Shown: positions 46,166 to 55,687, numbered from the stretch's first letter. The stretch is 64,000 bases of DNA from Pyxidicoccus parkwaysis (GCF_017301735.1 NZ_CP071090.1:4764001-4828000), one strand, 5' to 3'. Notes: a model not told the origin generated them from the sequence alone. Numbers and translations: made by a program.

Positions 46166-46798
46166 ATGAGTGTCACGGGCTCACCCATCCGAATCCTGGT
46201 GGCTGACGACCATCCGCTGCTTCGCGAAGGGCTCAGCGCGCTGATTGCCGGCCAACCGGACATGGCGCTGGTCGCCGAGGCGGAGAACGGCGAGCAGGCC
46301 GTGCGGGCGTTTCGTGAGCACCGGCCCGACATCACCCTGATGGACGTGCGGATGCCCATGATGGGCGGCATCGACGCCATCACCGCGATACGCGCGGAGT
46401 TCCCCTCCGCGAGAATCGTCGTCCTCACCACCTACACCGGCGACGCGCAGGCGCTACGCGCCATCAAGGCCGGCGCGTCCGGCTACCTGCTCAAGAGCAT
46501 GCTGCGCAAGGAGCTGGTGGACACCATCCGCAGCGTGCACGCGGGCCGGCGCCGCATCTCCGAGGACGTCGCCTCCGAGATGGCCCAGTACATGGCGGAC
46601 GACGAGCTGACGTCGCGCGAGCGGGACGTCCTCGCGCTCGTGGCCGCGGGCAATGCCAACAAGGAGGTCGCCGCCCGCATGGGCGTCTCCGAGGAGACGG
46701 TCAAGACGCACATGAAGCACGTGCTGACCAAGCTCAGCGCGCGCGACAGGACGCATGCGGTGGTGGTCGCCCTGAAGCGCGGCATCATCGACATCTGA
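46166..46798 (+). CDS. NarL/FixJ-type response regulator
   Basis: 210 residues from the ATG at 46166, where family sequence begins (IRILVADDHPLLREGL); the frame is open further upstream but that part is not conserved. The receiver has the phosphoacceptor Asp in ITLMDVRMP and conserved Lys in YLLKS. The output is a LuxR helix-turn-helix (LTSRERDVLALVAAG, NKEVAARMGVSEETVKTHMKH). Its probable partner is the histidine kinase on the opposite strand, whose stop is 8 bases away, tail to tail. Confidence 0.93.
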   Translation: MSVTGSPIRILVADDHPLLREGLSALIAGQPDMALVAEAENGEQAVRAFREHRPDITLMDVRMPMMGGIDAITAIRAEFPSARIVVLTTYTGDAQALRAIKAGASGYLLKSMLRKELVDTIRSVHAGRRRISEDVASEMAQYMADDELTSRERDVLALVAAGNANKEVAARMGVSEETVKTHMKHVLTKLSARDRTHAVVVALKRGIIDI

Positions 46799-46806
46799 CG
46801 CGCGGC

Positions 46807-49800
46807 TTACCGGCCCCCGCCCACGAGCCGCCACAGCCGCTGGCTCCAGGTGCTCCGGGCGTCCCGCGGATACGCCGCCGAGGCCGGCATGCGCAGCTCC
46901 AGCTCCGCTCCCGCCCCGCCCCGGTTGTGGATGTCGAGCCGCGCGCCAATCTTCCGAGCGCGCTCACGCATGCCCGCCAGGCCCCAGTGTCCGGGCCGTC
47001 CACCGGCCTGGAGCAGCTCCGGCTCCAGGCCACGGCCGTCGTCCCGGACGCGCAGGCACAGCTCGGTGCCGCCATAGGTGAGCGCCACCTCGATGTTCTT
47101 CGCGCCCGCATGCTGGAACGCGTTCGCCAGCGCCTCGCGGCCGATGAAGTAGACCTCGTCGCGCACGAGCGCATCGAGCGGCGTGGGCTCCCCCTCCACC
47201 TCCACGCGGAAGCACACGGCGGAGCCCACCTGGAGCTCCTCGCCGACCCGGGCCAGGGCCTGGGACAGCTCCTCCGCGTTGTCCGCGGCGGCGCGCAGGT
47301 CCTGCACGCGGTCCCTGCCCTCGACGAGGACGCCGTCGGCGCGCTCCAGCACCTTGTCCAGCGCGGCCCGTGTATGCGTTCCCTCCGGAAGCTGCTCCGC
47401 CACCGACTGGAAGCGGAGAATCAGCCCCTGGATGCCCTGCAGCAGCGTGTCGTGCAGCTCGCGGGCGATGCGCTCGCGCTCACGGTGGCGCTCCTCCAGC
47501 AGACCTCGCATGTGCGAGCGCACCTGGCGCAGGCGCAGCAGGTACAGCGCCCACAGCACGGCCAGCACCACCACGACACACAGGGCCCGGAACCACCACG
47601 TCTGATACCAGGCGGGTGGCACGACGAGCTCGAGCGTCGCGCCCGCCTCGTTCCACACGCCGTCGTTGTTCGCCGCGATGACCTGGAAGCGGTACCGGCC
47701 CGGGTCCAGGTGCGTGTAGTACGCCTCGCGCCGCGTGCCCACGTCCTGCCATTCCGCGTCCACGCCCTCGAGGCGATAGCGGAAGCGCACGCGCGCGGGG
47801 ACGGTGAAGCTCAGGCCCGTGTAGTCGAGCTCGAGGTTCTTCGCCCCCACCGGCAGGGTGAGCAGCGGCCCCGGAGCGAGCGGGCGGCCATCCGCCTGCA
47901 CCGAGCGGATGACGACGGGCGGCGGCAGCGGATTGCGGAAGATGCGCTCCGGGTCCACCCACACCACGCCGTTGCTGGTCGCGAACCACAGCCTGCCATC
48001 CGTCCCTCGCACCAGGGTGGGCAGGGGGCGCAGCACGGTGGGGCGCGCCGGCAGGCCGTCGAGGAAGTCGAAGTGCTCGCCGCGCGCGAGATGGTTCGGG
48101 TCGGCGACGGCTCGCGCCACCTCCTCCGGGCCCAGGTGGAAGATGCCCGGCACGGAGTGAATCCACAGCCCGCCATCCTCCATCTCCACGATGCCGGAGA
48201 CGCCGCGCAGGGGCTCGGGGCCGGCCACGCCGATGCGACGGAGCTGCTCTCCATCGAACCAGGCAAGGCCGAACTGCCCGCCCACCCAGAACCGCCGCCC
48301 GGCACGCAGCACGGTCACCATGCCCAGGTGGAACCCCTCCGCGCCGCCATGGCGGCGTGTGCCACCGTCATCGACGCGGCCAATCGTGCCGTCGCCGTAT
48401 CCCAGCCAGACGTGGCCCTCCGCGTCCGTCGTCGCGGAGGTGAGGCGGGACTGAAGGCCCTGGGAAGACTCGCGGGTCGCCTTGTCCATGCGAGTCCACA
48501 CTCCGTCCTTCCAGCGCAGCAGGGCCCTGCCCGCCGTCGCGACCCACAGCGCACCGCTGCCGTCCTTCGCCAGCGCTTGGAGCTGCAGGGCCTTCACGTC
48601 CTCGGGAAGCGTCGCGACACGCACCGGCACGTCGTTCTCGATGCGCCAGATGTCCCGTTCGACTCCGAACCACACGATGCCGTCCGGGTCCCGGTACGCG
48701 CAGCCGGCCTGGGCGCCGAGCGGCGTGAAGTGGACCTGCCTGTCCTCGAGCCGCATCAGGGGCCGGTTGGTGCTGCCCGCCCAGACGGCGCCGTCATCGC
48801 CCGCGGCCAACGCGAAGTCATGGGAGCCGCGCGGGAACTCCGCCAGCACCAGGGTGCTGTGCCGGAAGCAGTCGAGCCCGCCGCTGGTGCCGGCCCAGAT
48901 GTTCCCCTCGCGGTCCTGGATGAGCGGCCACACGTAGTCCGCGCTGAGGCCATCCTCCTCGGTAAAGGCCTCCGCCGCCGGGTCGAGCTTCTCGATGTAC
49001 CGGCCGCCCAGCCGCTCGGGATGGGGCACCCGGCGCATTCCCTCTCCGAGCGTGGAGAGCCACAGGCTGCCCTCACGGTCGAACAACATCCCCGCCGACG
49101 TCACGGCGATGCGCGCGGCCGCCGTGAGGGGCTCTCCGTTGGCGCGCACCACGGGCCTCACACCGCCAGCGCCGTCCAATTCGGTAATCCAGAGGGTGCC
49201 ATCCGGTGCCTGCGCCATCCTCCCCACCCACCCCACGCGGACGCCCGTCGGGCGGAACGTGTGGCTGCCCTTCGGGAGGAACAGGAGCGAGTCCTTCGCC
49301 GCGGCCCACAGCGTGCCGTCACGGTCGACGAACAGCGCCGTGGCCTGCGTGTCCGGGAACCCCCAGTCCTCGCCCACCTGGTGCCAGCGCCCGTCCTGGA
49401 GGCGCAGCAGGCCCGCCGTCTTTCCCGCGGCCCAGACGGTGCCGCTCATGTCGACGGCGAATGACATCAACTGGTTCACCGACAGGCCCTGCGCCTCGTC
49501 GTAGCGGGTGAGCTTCCCGTCCTTCAGGAAGGCCACGCCGCCCGCCTGGAAGCCCAGCCACAGTCCCCCGTCAGGTGCGGCGTGCAGCGTCTGGACGCTG
49601 GGCACCGGGAGGCCGTCGGGGGATTCGAAGCGCTCGAAGCGGACGCCATCGAAGTTGTAGAGCGTGGCCGCCGCGGCCAGCCAGATGAAGCCGTCACGCG
49701 TCTGCGCGAGCGCTGAAATCTGTCCGGGAGCGCCGTCCTTGATGGTCCAGCGCGAGTGATAGAACTGGTTGATGCTTCGGTCGCGGTTGTCTGGCTGCGC

Positions 49801-49896
49801 CTGGGCGGCCGAGCCACCGAGCAGCAGCGCGAAGAGGCCCAGCAGCGCCTGGCCCAGCCACCACCGCCTCCCGCCATGCCTCGCCGCGACCTTCAT
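46807..49896 (-). CDS. Two-component histidine kinase with periplasmic propeller sensor
   Basis: 1029 residues from the ATG at 49896. After a signal/anchor segment, about 620 residues of two-component-regulator-propeller repeats follow (GFIWLAAAATLYNFDG, GTLWAAAKDSLLF and similar). A Y_Y_Y domain comes next (FRYRLEGVDAEWQDVG), then one membrane helix near 770-790, a HisKA_3 dimerisation domain with His815 (ARELHDTLLQGIQGL) and an HATPase domain (EALANAFQHAGAKN, VRDDGRG). This is the layout of NarL-family sensor kinases that read extracytoplasmic glycans or other ligands. It is convergent with its probable response regulator. Confidence 0.93.
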   Translation of the reverse strand: MKVAARHGGRRWWLGQALLGLFALLLGGSAAQAQPDNRDRSINQFYHSRWTIKDGAPGQISALAQTRDGFIWLAAAATLYNFDGVRFERFESPDGLPVPSVQTLHAAPDGGLWLGFQAGGVAFLKDGKLTRYDEAQGLSVNQLMSFAVDMSGTVWAAGKTAGLLRLQDGRWHQVGEDWGFPDTQATALFVDRDGTLWAAAKDSLLFLPKGSHTFRPTGVRVGWVGRMAQAPDGTLWITELDGAGGVRPVVRANGEPLTAAARIAVTSAGMLFDREGSLWLSTLGEGMRRVPHPERLGGRYIEKLDPAAEAFTEEDGLSADYVWPLIQDREGNIWAGTSGGLDCFRHSTLVLAEFPRGSHDFALAAGDDGAVWAGSTNRPLMRLEDRQVHFTPLGAQAGCAYRDPDGIVWFGVERDIWRIENDVPVRVATLPEDVKALQLQALAKDGSGALWVATAGRALLRWKDGVWTRMDKATRESSQGLQSRLTSATTDAEGHVWLGYGDGTIGRVDDGGTRRHGGAEGFHLGMVTVLRAGRRFWVGGQFGLAWFDGEQLRRIGVAGPEPLRGVSGIVEMEDGGLWIHSVPGIFHLGPEEVARAVADPNHLARGEHFDFLDGLPARPTVLRPLPTLVRGTDGRLWFATSNGVVWVDPERIFRNPLPPPVVIRSVQADGRPLAPGPLLTLPVGAKNLELDYTGLSFTVPARVRFRYRLEGVDAEWQDVGTRREAYYTHLDPGRYRFQVIAANNDGVWNEAGATLELVVPPAWYQTWWFRALCVVVVLAVLWALYLLRLRQVRSHMRGLLEERHRERERIARELHDTLLQGIQGLILRFQSVAEQLPEGTHTRAALDKVLERADGVLVEGRDRVQDLRAAADNAEELSQALARVGEELQVGSAVCFRVEVEGEPTPLDALVRDEVYFIGREALANAFQHAGAKNIEVALTYGGTELCLRVRDDGRGLEPELLQAGGRPGHWGLAGMRERARKIGARLDIHNRGGAGAELELRMPASAAYPRDARSTWSQRLWRLVGGGR

Positions 49897-50118
49897 CCGT
49901 TCCGCGTTCCTCCCACGAGGCGAAGTGTCCTCAATACCCGCCGGAGAGGTGAGTGACCTCACCCGAAAGAGGGAGCCGTGTGCGCCCAGGTGGGCCCGGC
50001 CCGCTGCGAGCCTCGGCGCGCCAACGGAGGAAGCCCCCGGCGCTTCACGCGGGCTCGGAAATCCTCCGGAAAATGGGGGTGAGGGGAAATATCACCGGCA
50101 CACGTTGAGGAGGAAAAG

Positions 50119-50259
50119 ATGCTTGCCGGGCAGCAACCCGGTTGCGTCACTGCCTTGTTCCCGCCGAGGGGTATCGAAGACCATGGGCGCCTCCTGGAGG
50201 ATCTTCCACGTGGAGCTGCAACAGAGACCGGAGCCGGTCGCGAAGGCACTCCCCGCTGA
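50119..50259 (+). CDS. Candidate leader peptide overlapping the sigma factor start
   Basis: A strong ribosome binding site (GAGGAGG, 5 bases, ATG) opens a 46-codon frame that ends at 50259, overlapping the first 77 bases of the sigma factor gene in a different frame. The sigma gene itself has a weaker, more distant GAGGGG. Translation of the leader could therefore tune sigma synthesis. The peptide has no recognisable motif, and whether it is translated is unknown. Confidence 0.35.
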   Translation: MLAGQQPGCVTALFPPRGIEDHGRLLEDLPRGAATETGAGREGTPR

Positions 50260-50761
50260 GGGGCTCGCGCGACTCCGACGAGATTTGGAGCGGGCCGTCG
50301 CTCGCGTGTGCCCGCCAGCCCTCGCGGACCGGCGCGATGACCTGGTGCAGACGGCGATGATTCGCGTCGTTGAGCTCCAGCGTCGCGACCCGGACCCGGC
50401 CCGGCTCACTCCCGCCTACCTGTACCGGGTGGCCTACACCGCGCTCATCGACGAGATGCGCAGCCAGGACCGGCGGCGCGAGGTGGCCCTCGAGGACACG
50501 GAGGCGCCGTCCCTCCAGCCGGTGGCCCCCGGAGACCCGGAGCGTTCCGCCGGTGCGGCGCAGATTGCCCGGGCGATACGCGACTGCCTCCAGCGGCTCG
50601 TGCAGGACCGGAGGCTCGCCGTGACGCTGTACCTGCAGGGACACACCATTCCAGAGGCCGCGGAGCTGCTCGCCTGGGACGGCAAGCGCACCGAGAACCT
50701 CGTCTACCGTGGGCTGAGCGGGCTGCGCGCCTGCCTCGCGACAAAGGGAATCGAGCCGTGA
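50183..50761 (+). CDS. ECF-like RNA polymerase sigma factor
   Basis: 192 residues. Region 2 is recognisable in DRRDDLVQTAMIRVVEL followed by LYRVAYTALIDEMRSQDRRR, and region 4 in LYLQGHTIPEAAELLAW with VYRGLSGLRACL. It is a divergent member of the sigma-70 superfamily, of extracytoplasmic-function size. It overlaps the next gene by four bases (GTGA), which suits tight sigma/anti-sigma coupling. The start at 50183 is the first ATG that gives a normal N-terminus. It is divergent from the histidine kinase gene. Confidence 0.88.
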   Translation: MGASWRIFHVELQQRPEPVAKALPAEGLARLRRDLERAVARVCPPALADRRDDLVQTAMIRVVELQRRDPDPARLTPAYLYRVAYTALIDEMRSQDRRREVALEDTEAPSLQPVAPGDPERSAGAAQIARAIRDCLQRLVQDRRLAVTLYLQGHTIPEAAELLAWDGKRTENLVYRGLSGLRACLATKGIEP

Positions 50762-51495
50762 GCGAACGCAAGCCCGATGAGACGCTCGATGACGCCACCG
50801 TCGAGCGGCTGCGCACGGCCTTTCGCGCTGGCGACACGCTGGAGACCACCGGTGAGCCCGTGGACGCGGACCGCGTCTGGCGCGCGGTGAGCGGCGAGTC
50901 CTCGCCCGAGGAGCGCCGGGAGGTCATCGCCCGTGTGGCCGCGGACCCGGCCTGGGCCTCTGCATGGAGACTGGCGCACGAGCTGCACCAGGCCTCCACC
51001 GAAGCGACGGACCGGGCGGAGCAGACGCAGGACACTCCACGGGCCCGGCGAGACACGGAGCGCGTGCGTACGCGGGGGCACCGCTTCCACCTCGCGTGGA
51101 GCCGCCCTGCGTGGGGGGCGCTGGCGACGGCGGCGCTGGTGCTCGTCGTGGTGGGCGTGGTGCTGAAGCAGGGGCCGGAGGGCACCACCGTGATTCGCGG
51201 TGCGGACACCGCGGGCATCACCTCCCTGGTGCCCGAGGACACACGCCTTCCGCGCGAGCATTGTGTGCTGCGCTGGAGCGACGGACCGCCGGGGACGCGC
51301 TGGGCGCTCCAGCTCTCGTCGGAGGACCTGAGCGTCGTGCATCGCGAGGACTCGCTGACGCGCGCCGAGTACACGGTGCCCGCCAGCGTGCTCTCCGCGC
51401 TTCCGAAGGGGACGAAGCTGCTGTGGCAGGTCGAGGCGCGCCTGCCGGATGGAGAGGTCCAGCGCAGCGCTACGTTCGTGAATCGAGTCGAGTGA
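50758..51495 (+). CDS. Probable anti-sigma factor (single-pass membrane protein)
   Basis: 245 residues, GTG start overlapping the sigma stop. The cytoplasmic part (about 1-110) includes SPEERREVIARVAADPAWAS, resembling anti-sigma binding helices. One membrane helix follows (ALATAALVLVVVGVVL, about 122-138), then a periplasmic domain of about 100 residues. No zinc-binding HxxxCxxC motif is present, so it is not a ZAS type. Position and topology support the anti-sigma role, and the periplasmic part may sense the state of the downstream exported proteins. Confidence 0.8.
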   Translation: MSERKPDETLDDATVERLRTAFRAGDTLETTGEPVDADRVWRAVSGESSPEERREVIARVAADPAWASAWRLAHELHQASTEATDRAEQTQDTPRARRDTERVRTRGHRFHLAWSRPAWGALATAALVLVVVGVVLKQGPEGTTVIRGADTAGITSLVPEDTRLPREHCVLRWSDGPPGTRWALQLSSEDLSVVHREDSLTRAEYTVPASVLSALPKGTKLLWQVEARLPDGEVQRSATFVNRVE

Positions 51496-51526
51496 AGGTG
51501 TCGTGCCATTTCGCGAGGGGGATTTC

Positions 51527-52048
51527 ATGAAGACCGAAGTCGAGAGCAAGAGGTCGCGCGTGAGCGCATGGGGGGTGGTGCTTGGACTGGTGCTGTGTTG
51601 CGGACTGGCCACGCAGGCGTGGGCGCAGAGCTCGCCCACCCTGGCGGTCCAGGTGACGACGCAGCCCCGCACCGGCGCGGCTGGGGACATGGTGGTGGCC
51701 TCGGTGATGGACACGGGCGTACGCACCGGCGCGCGCGTCAGCGTGACACTGCGGATCCTGGACGCGAGCGGCGCCATCGTCGCGCAGACCACGGACGTCG
51801 TCAGCGAAGGCGTGCCGCTGCGCCTGACCTACCGGGCCACTTCGTCCGCGGGCCTCTCCGCACAGGTCCTCGTCCCGCTGGGGTCGACCCGGCTGTCCGC
51901 CGCGGTCTTGACGCTGGAACGATGGGATCCCAGCCTCCCACTGGGTTGGTACGAGCCCTTCCTCTGCCCCATCACGAGTGACCCGTACCTGCCGCCCGGC
52001 CCCATCACGGACTGCCACGTGGAGTACCTGGACCTCAGAGCCCGCTGA
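51527..52048 (+). CDS. Small secreted protein of the CHAT operon
   Basis: 173 residues with a signal peptide (GVVLGLVLCCGLATQAWAQ) and a beta-sandwich-like mature part. Two Cys near the end (LCPITSD, TDCHVEY) may form a disulfide. The ATG at 51527 is preceded by GAGGGGG. It sits between anti-sigma and CHAT protease genes, with a single base before the next GTG start, so it is probably co-translated with the CHAT protein. I recognise no family. It could be a substrate, inhibitor or chaperone of the CHAT protein (inference). Confidence 0.8.
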   Translation: MKTEVESKRSRVSAWGVVLGLVLCCGLATQAWAQSSPTLAVQVTTQPRTGAAGDMVVASVMDTGVRTGARVSVTLRILDASGAIVAQTTDVVSEGVPLRLTYRATSSAGLSAQVLVPLGSTRLSAAVLTLERWDPSLPLGWYEPFLCPITSDPYLPPGPITDCHVEYLDLRAR

Positions 52049-52049
52049 C

Positions 52050-54944
52050 GTGCCCCTGCCACCGCGACGCCACGCCTGTCTCGTGCTCGTCCTCGCCTTC
52101 ATGGCGGGGCCGGGCGCGGCACGCCCTGCCCTGGCCGCGCCGGACGCGGGCGTGGCGATTCCTCCGGCGGTAGCGGCGTGCGTGGCGCGCTTCGAGGCGA
52201 GCCCCCACGAGCGGGAGTCCGCGCTGTGCTTCTACCAAAGTGCCCAGAGCGCGGAGGGGCGCGACGCGGCCCGGCGGGAATTGAAGGCGCTGGAGGCCCG
52301 CTACCCCGATGAGCCCTGGCTGCCGCTGGCACTGGGCCATGTGGAGATGCTCTCCGGCTTGCGTCCCGCCGAGGAGGCATATCGCCGCGCCGTCAGCGGC
52401 TTTCGCGACCAGCACCACGCGGAGGGCGAGGTGCTCGCCGCCATCAACCTCCGCAACGTGCTGGTGACGCAGGGGCGCACGGAGGAAGCGCGGGAATGGA
52501 CGCAGCGCATCGTCGAGGTGGCGCGGGACTCGGGCAGCACGGAGTTGAATGCGCGTGCCCTCATCGTCGAGGCCAACGAGCGCTTCGACGTGGAGCACGA
52601 CCTGGGCGGGGCCTTCCGCCTGCTCAAGCGCGCGGAGGTGCTCGCCTTCCCCGACGGTGCCGATGGACTGAAGAAGCAGTGCCTGAATTCGCTGGCCACC
52701 GTCAGCTCGCTCCTCGGGCGTCTGGATGAGGCCGAGGAGTTCTATCATCGCCTGGCGGAGCTGGCCCGGAGCACCCACGAAGGACAGCAGGAGGCTCGGG
52801 TGCGCCTCGCCCTGGCCAATCTCGCCCTCCAGCGCCACGAGCGCCGGCCCGAGCCCGGCGGCCGCGAGCGAGTCCTCGCCCTGGCCCGGGTAGCGCTGGC
52901 CGCCTCCGAACAGGCCGGCAGCAAGGCGCTGGAGGTGACGTCGCTGCGGCTGGTGGCCGACACGCTGGGCGACTCGCCCGAGGAACAGCGCGAGGCCGAG
53001 GAGCTCCTGCGGCGCTGCCTGGCCCTCACGGACGAGCTGGCCATGCCGGAGCGGCGCATCTCCTGCCTGTGGACTCGCGCGGAGCGGCTGTCCAAGGCGG
53101 ACCCGACCACGGCGGACCGGGACTCGGCGGCGGCGCTTCGCCTGGCGTATGAGCATGGCAATCCACACTACCTGGCGCGCGCCCTGCGAGTACGCGCGAC
53201 GGTGGCCTTCCGCACGCAGCCCCTGCCCGAAGCGCTGCGCCATGCCGAGCGCACGCTCGACGCGGTGGAGGCGCTGAGGGAATTGCAGCGAGATGTCCCC
53301 AGTCAGGCCGAGGTGTTCGCGAACTGGGCCACTGACTACTACCGGCTTGCGGGCTGGACGCTGGAGGCTGGCGGTGCGACAGGGCGGTCCCCGCAGGTGG
53401 CTCCACGCGAGGCCCTGGAGCGCACGTTCCGCGTGAGCGAGCGACTGCGGGCGCGCACCCTGCTGGATGCACTGGTCGCCTCGCGGGCACTGTCCGCGTC
53501 CGCCGGGGATGAGGGCCGGCGCACCGCGCGCGCGGAGGTACAGCGGAAGCTGACGGCCGTGCAGCGGCGCCTGTTGGAGCCAGGGCTCGCGACCGGTGAG
53601 CGGGAGGCTGCACTGCGCGAGCTTCAGGAGCTGGAACGGAGCGAGGCGGGGCTGCGTCCTGCTCCGCGCCATGGCGCCACTGGCTTCGCGTCGCTGGAGG
53701 CCATCGAGCGGGGGCTTGCCCCGGACGAGGCACTGCTCGCCTTCCTCGTGGGTGACGACCTGGATGTCTACGGCGGACCGGCCGGAGGCGCGTGGCTGCT
53801 CGCGGTAACGCGCGAGGGGACCCGCGTCCACCGCCTTCCCGAGCGCAACCGGATGGCCCCCGCCGTAGCCCTCTTTGCTGGCCTCATCGAGCGCCGGGAT
53901 GGCTCCGAGGCAGGCACCGCCGCCGCGCTGTACGCGCAGCTCCTCGCGCCTGCGCTGACGCAGCTTCCATCGGGTGTACGCCGGCTACTGCTGGTGCCGG
54001 ATGGACCGCTGCACGACCTGCCCTTCGCCGCGCTTCGCGAGCGTCCGGACGCGCCTCCCCTGGTAGCCCGCTACGAGCTGGCGCTGGTGCCCTCCGCGAG
54101 CCTGTGGCGCTACTGGCGCGAGCAGCCACCGCTCGCGTCGGGAGGCGAGGCCCTGGTGCTGGCCGACCCGGACCGGAGCGCCGGCACACGGATGGCGCGT
54201 GCCTCTGCGTCCGAGCGGACCGGTGTGTTCGAGGAGGCAGCCCAGCTCGGCGCGCTGCCGGAGGCACGACGCGAAGGGTACGCGGTGGAGAAGGCCCTGC
54301 GCGAAACGAAGGTGACGCCGAGGCTGCTCACGGGCACGAGCGCTTCCGAGCGCGCGCTCAAGAGCGCCGACCTCGCGTCAGTGCGCGTACTGCACCTGGC
54401 GGCGCATGCCGTGGTCGACGCACAGGCCCCCGAGCGTTCCGCGCTCGTCCTCGCTCCGGGCGCGGACGAGGAGGACGGCATCCTCCAGCCGCGCGAAATC
54501 GCGGAACTGCGGCTGGACGGCGCGCTCGTCGTGCTGTCGGCCTGCCGCAGCGCCTCTGGAGCGGTGCTCCCGGGCGAAGGCGTGCTGAGCCTCGCGCGTG
54601 CCTTCTTCGAAGCAGGCTCTCGTGCGGTGGTGGCCAGCCTGTGGCCGCTGCGCGACGACGAGGCGGCCGGGCTCGTGGCCCGCTTCTACCGGCACCTCGC
54701 ACGGGGGCTGAGCGCATCCGCCGCGCTGAGGGCCGCGCAGCTCGAAGCCATCGACGAGAGCCAGCCCGCATCCGCGTGGGCGGGGCTGGTGGTGCTGGGA
54801 GATGCCGCGCTCGTGGCGGTGGAGCCGCGCGTGCCGGAGGCGTCACGCGGCCTGCTCACGGTCACCCATGTGGCGGCGGGCGCGGTGGTCCTCGGGCTGC
54901 TCGCGGGCGCGCTCGTCTGGCTTCGCCGGAGACGGACCCGCTGA
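52050..54944 (+). CDS. Exported, membrane-anchored CHAT-domain protein with TPR region
   Basis: 964 residues from the GTG at 52050. A signal peptide (about 1-30, VLVLAFMAGPGAARPALA) precedes a TPR-like helical region (about 60-480). A CHAT (caspase-like) domain covers about 590-925, with the catalytic dyad at His786 (LHLAAHAVV) and Cys832 (VLSACRSASG). A membrane helix near 940-957 (AAGAVVLGLLAGALVWL) and an Arg-rich tail close the protein. By topology the protease domain should face the periplasm, anchored by its C-terminus; most CHAT proteins are cytoplasmic. It ends 5 bases from the stop of the convergent lipoprotein gene. Confidence 0.88.
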   Translation: MPLPPRRHACLVLVLAFMAGPGAARPALAAPDAGVAIPPAVAACVARFEASPHERESALCFYQSAQSAEGRDAARRELKALEARYPDEPWLPLALGHVEMLSGLRPAEEAYRRAVSGFRDQHHAEGEVLAAINLRNVLVTQGRTEEAREWTQRIVEVARDSGSTELNARALIVEANERFDVEHDLGGAFRLLKRAEVLAFPDGADGLKKQCLNSLATVSSLLGRLDEAEEFYHRLAELARSTHEGQQEARVRLALANLALQRHERRPEPGGRERVLALARVALAASEQAGSKALEVTSLRLVADTLGDSPEEQREAEELLRRCLALTDELAMPERRISCLWTRAERLSKADPTTADRDSAAALRLAYEHGNPHYLARALRVRATVAFRTQPLPEALRHAERTLDAVEALRELQRDVPSQAEVFANWATDYYRLAGWTLEAGGATGRSPQVAPREALERTFRVSERLRARTLLDALVASRALSASAGDEGRRTARAEVQRKLTAVQRRLLEPGLATGEREAALRELQELERSEAGLRPAPRHGATGFASLEAIERGLAPDEALLAFLVGDDLDVYGGPAGGAWLLAVTREGTRVHRLPERNRMAPAVALFAGLIERRDGSEAGTAAALYAQLLAPALTQLPSGVRRLLLVPDGPLHDLPFAALRERPDAPPLVARYELALVPSASLWRYWREQPPLASGGEALVLADPDRSAGTRMARASASERTGVFEEAAQLGALPEARREGYAVEKALRETKVTPRLLTGTSASERALKSADLASVRVLHLAAHAVVDAQAPERSALVLAPGADEEDGILQPREIAELRLDGALVVLSACRSASGAVLPGEGVLSLARAFFEAGSRAVVASLWPLRDDEAAGLVARFYRHLARGLSASAALRAAQLEAIDESQPASAWAGLVVLGDAALVAVEPRVPEASRGLLTVTHVAAGAVVLGLLAGALVWLRRRRTR

Positions 54945-54949
54945 AAGGA

Positions 54950-55687
54950 CTAAAGCGTCTGCGTGTCCGGGCGGGGCGCCTTCTTCTCGTGGCGGAGGTT
55001 CTCCTCGAACACGATGGCGGTGCCGGACACGATGGTGCCCACACCAGGCAGCTCGTAGCTCTCCTGGGAGATGAGGACGGCATCGGCACCGAGGTGGCAC
55101 GCCGCCGCGCGCAGCTCGTCCATGGCGCGCGCCTGGGGCGGAACGTGGGGGCCGAACTCGAACATCACGGGCAGCTTGAGGTGGAGGCCGGCGACTTCCT
55201 GGTAGCGCGCCTCGGGCTGCTTCGTGCGCAGGAACGCCATCCGGCAGTCGGGCGGCTTGGGCGCGAGGTCCGCGACCAACCCCGAGCGGGCCACCTGCAC
55301 CGGCGTGTCGAACGCGTAGGCCACCGCCTCGACCTCGTCGCGCTTCCCTGGACGCCCGTACTCCTCCGACGAGATGAAGACACGCTCGCCGCCCAATCCG
55401 CAGACCCTATCGGTCAGGAGCTCCTCGGCCTTCGCCCTGTCGAGCCCCATACCCGTGACGACCAGCTTCGCCACCCTGCGCGTGCGCGTCACGCCCTCCA
55501 GGTCCTTCTTCACGTACTCCACGGCGCAGCCGGCGGGACGCTCCGTGAGCGACGCGGTGCGCTCCATCACCATCACGACAGGAGGCCGGTTCAGCAGCAC
55601 CTGTTGAGCCCTGCTCTGCCCGGTGGAGGCACAGCCGGCGAGCAGCGTGGATACGACCAGTGATGACAACGGATACAGAGCGCGCAT
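54950..55687 (-). CDS. Lipoprotein of unknown function
   Basis: 245 residues from the ATG at 55687, with GAGGACGG upstream. The signal ends in TLLAGC. Four further Cys (AGCAVEY, RVCGLGG, PDCRMAF, AACHLGAD) and the C-terminal ACHLGADAVLISQESYE suggest two copies of a small alpha/beta unit that resembles the heavy-metal-binding/YbjQ-like fold. That resemblance is weak. It is likely an envelope protein. It converges on the CHAT gene and does not belong to its operon. Confidence 0.75.
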   Translation of the reverse strand: MRALYPLSSLVVSTLLAGCASTGQSRAQQVLLNRPPVVMVMERTASLTERPAGCAVEYVKKDLEGVTRTRRVAKLVVTGMGLDRAKAEELLTDRVCGLGGERVFISSEEYGRPGKRDEVEAVAYAFDTPVQVARSGLVADLAPKPPDCRMAFLRTKQPEARYQEVAGLHLKLPVMFEFGPHVPPQARAMDELRAAACHLGADAVLISQESYELPGVGTIVSGTAIVFEENLRHEKKAPRPDTQTL

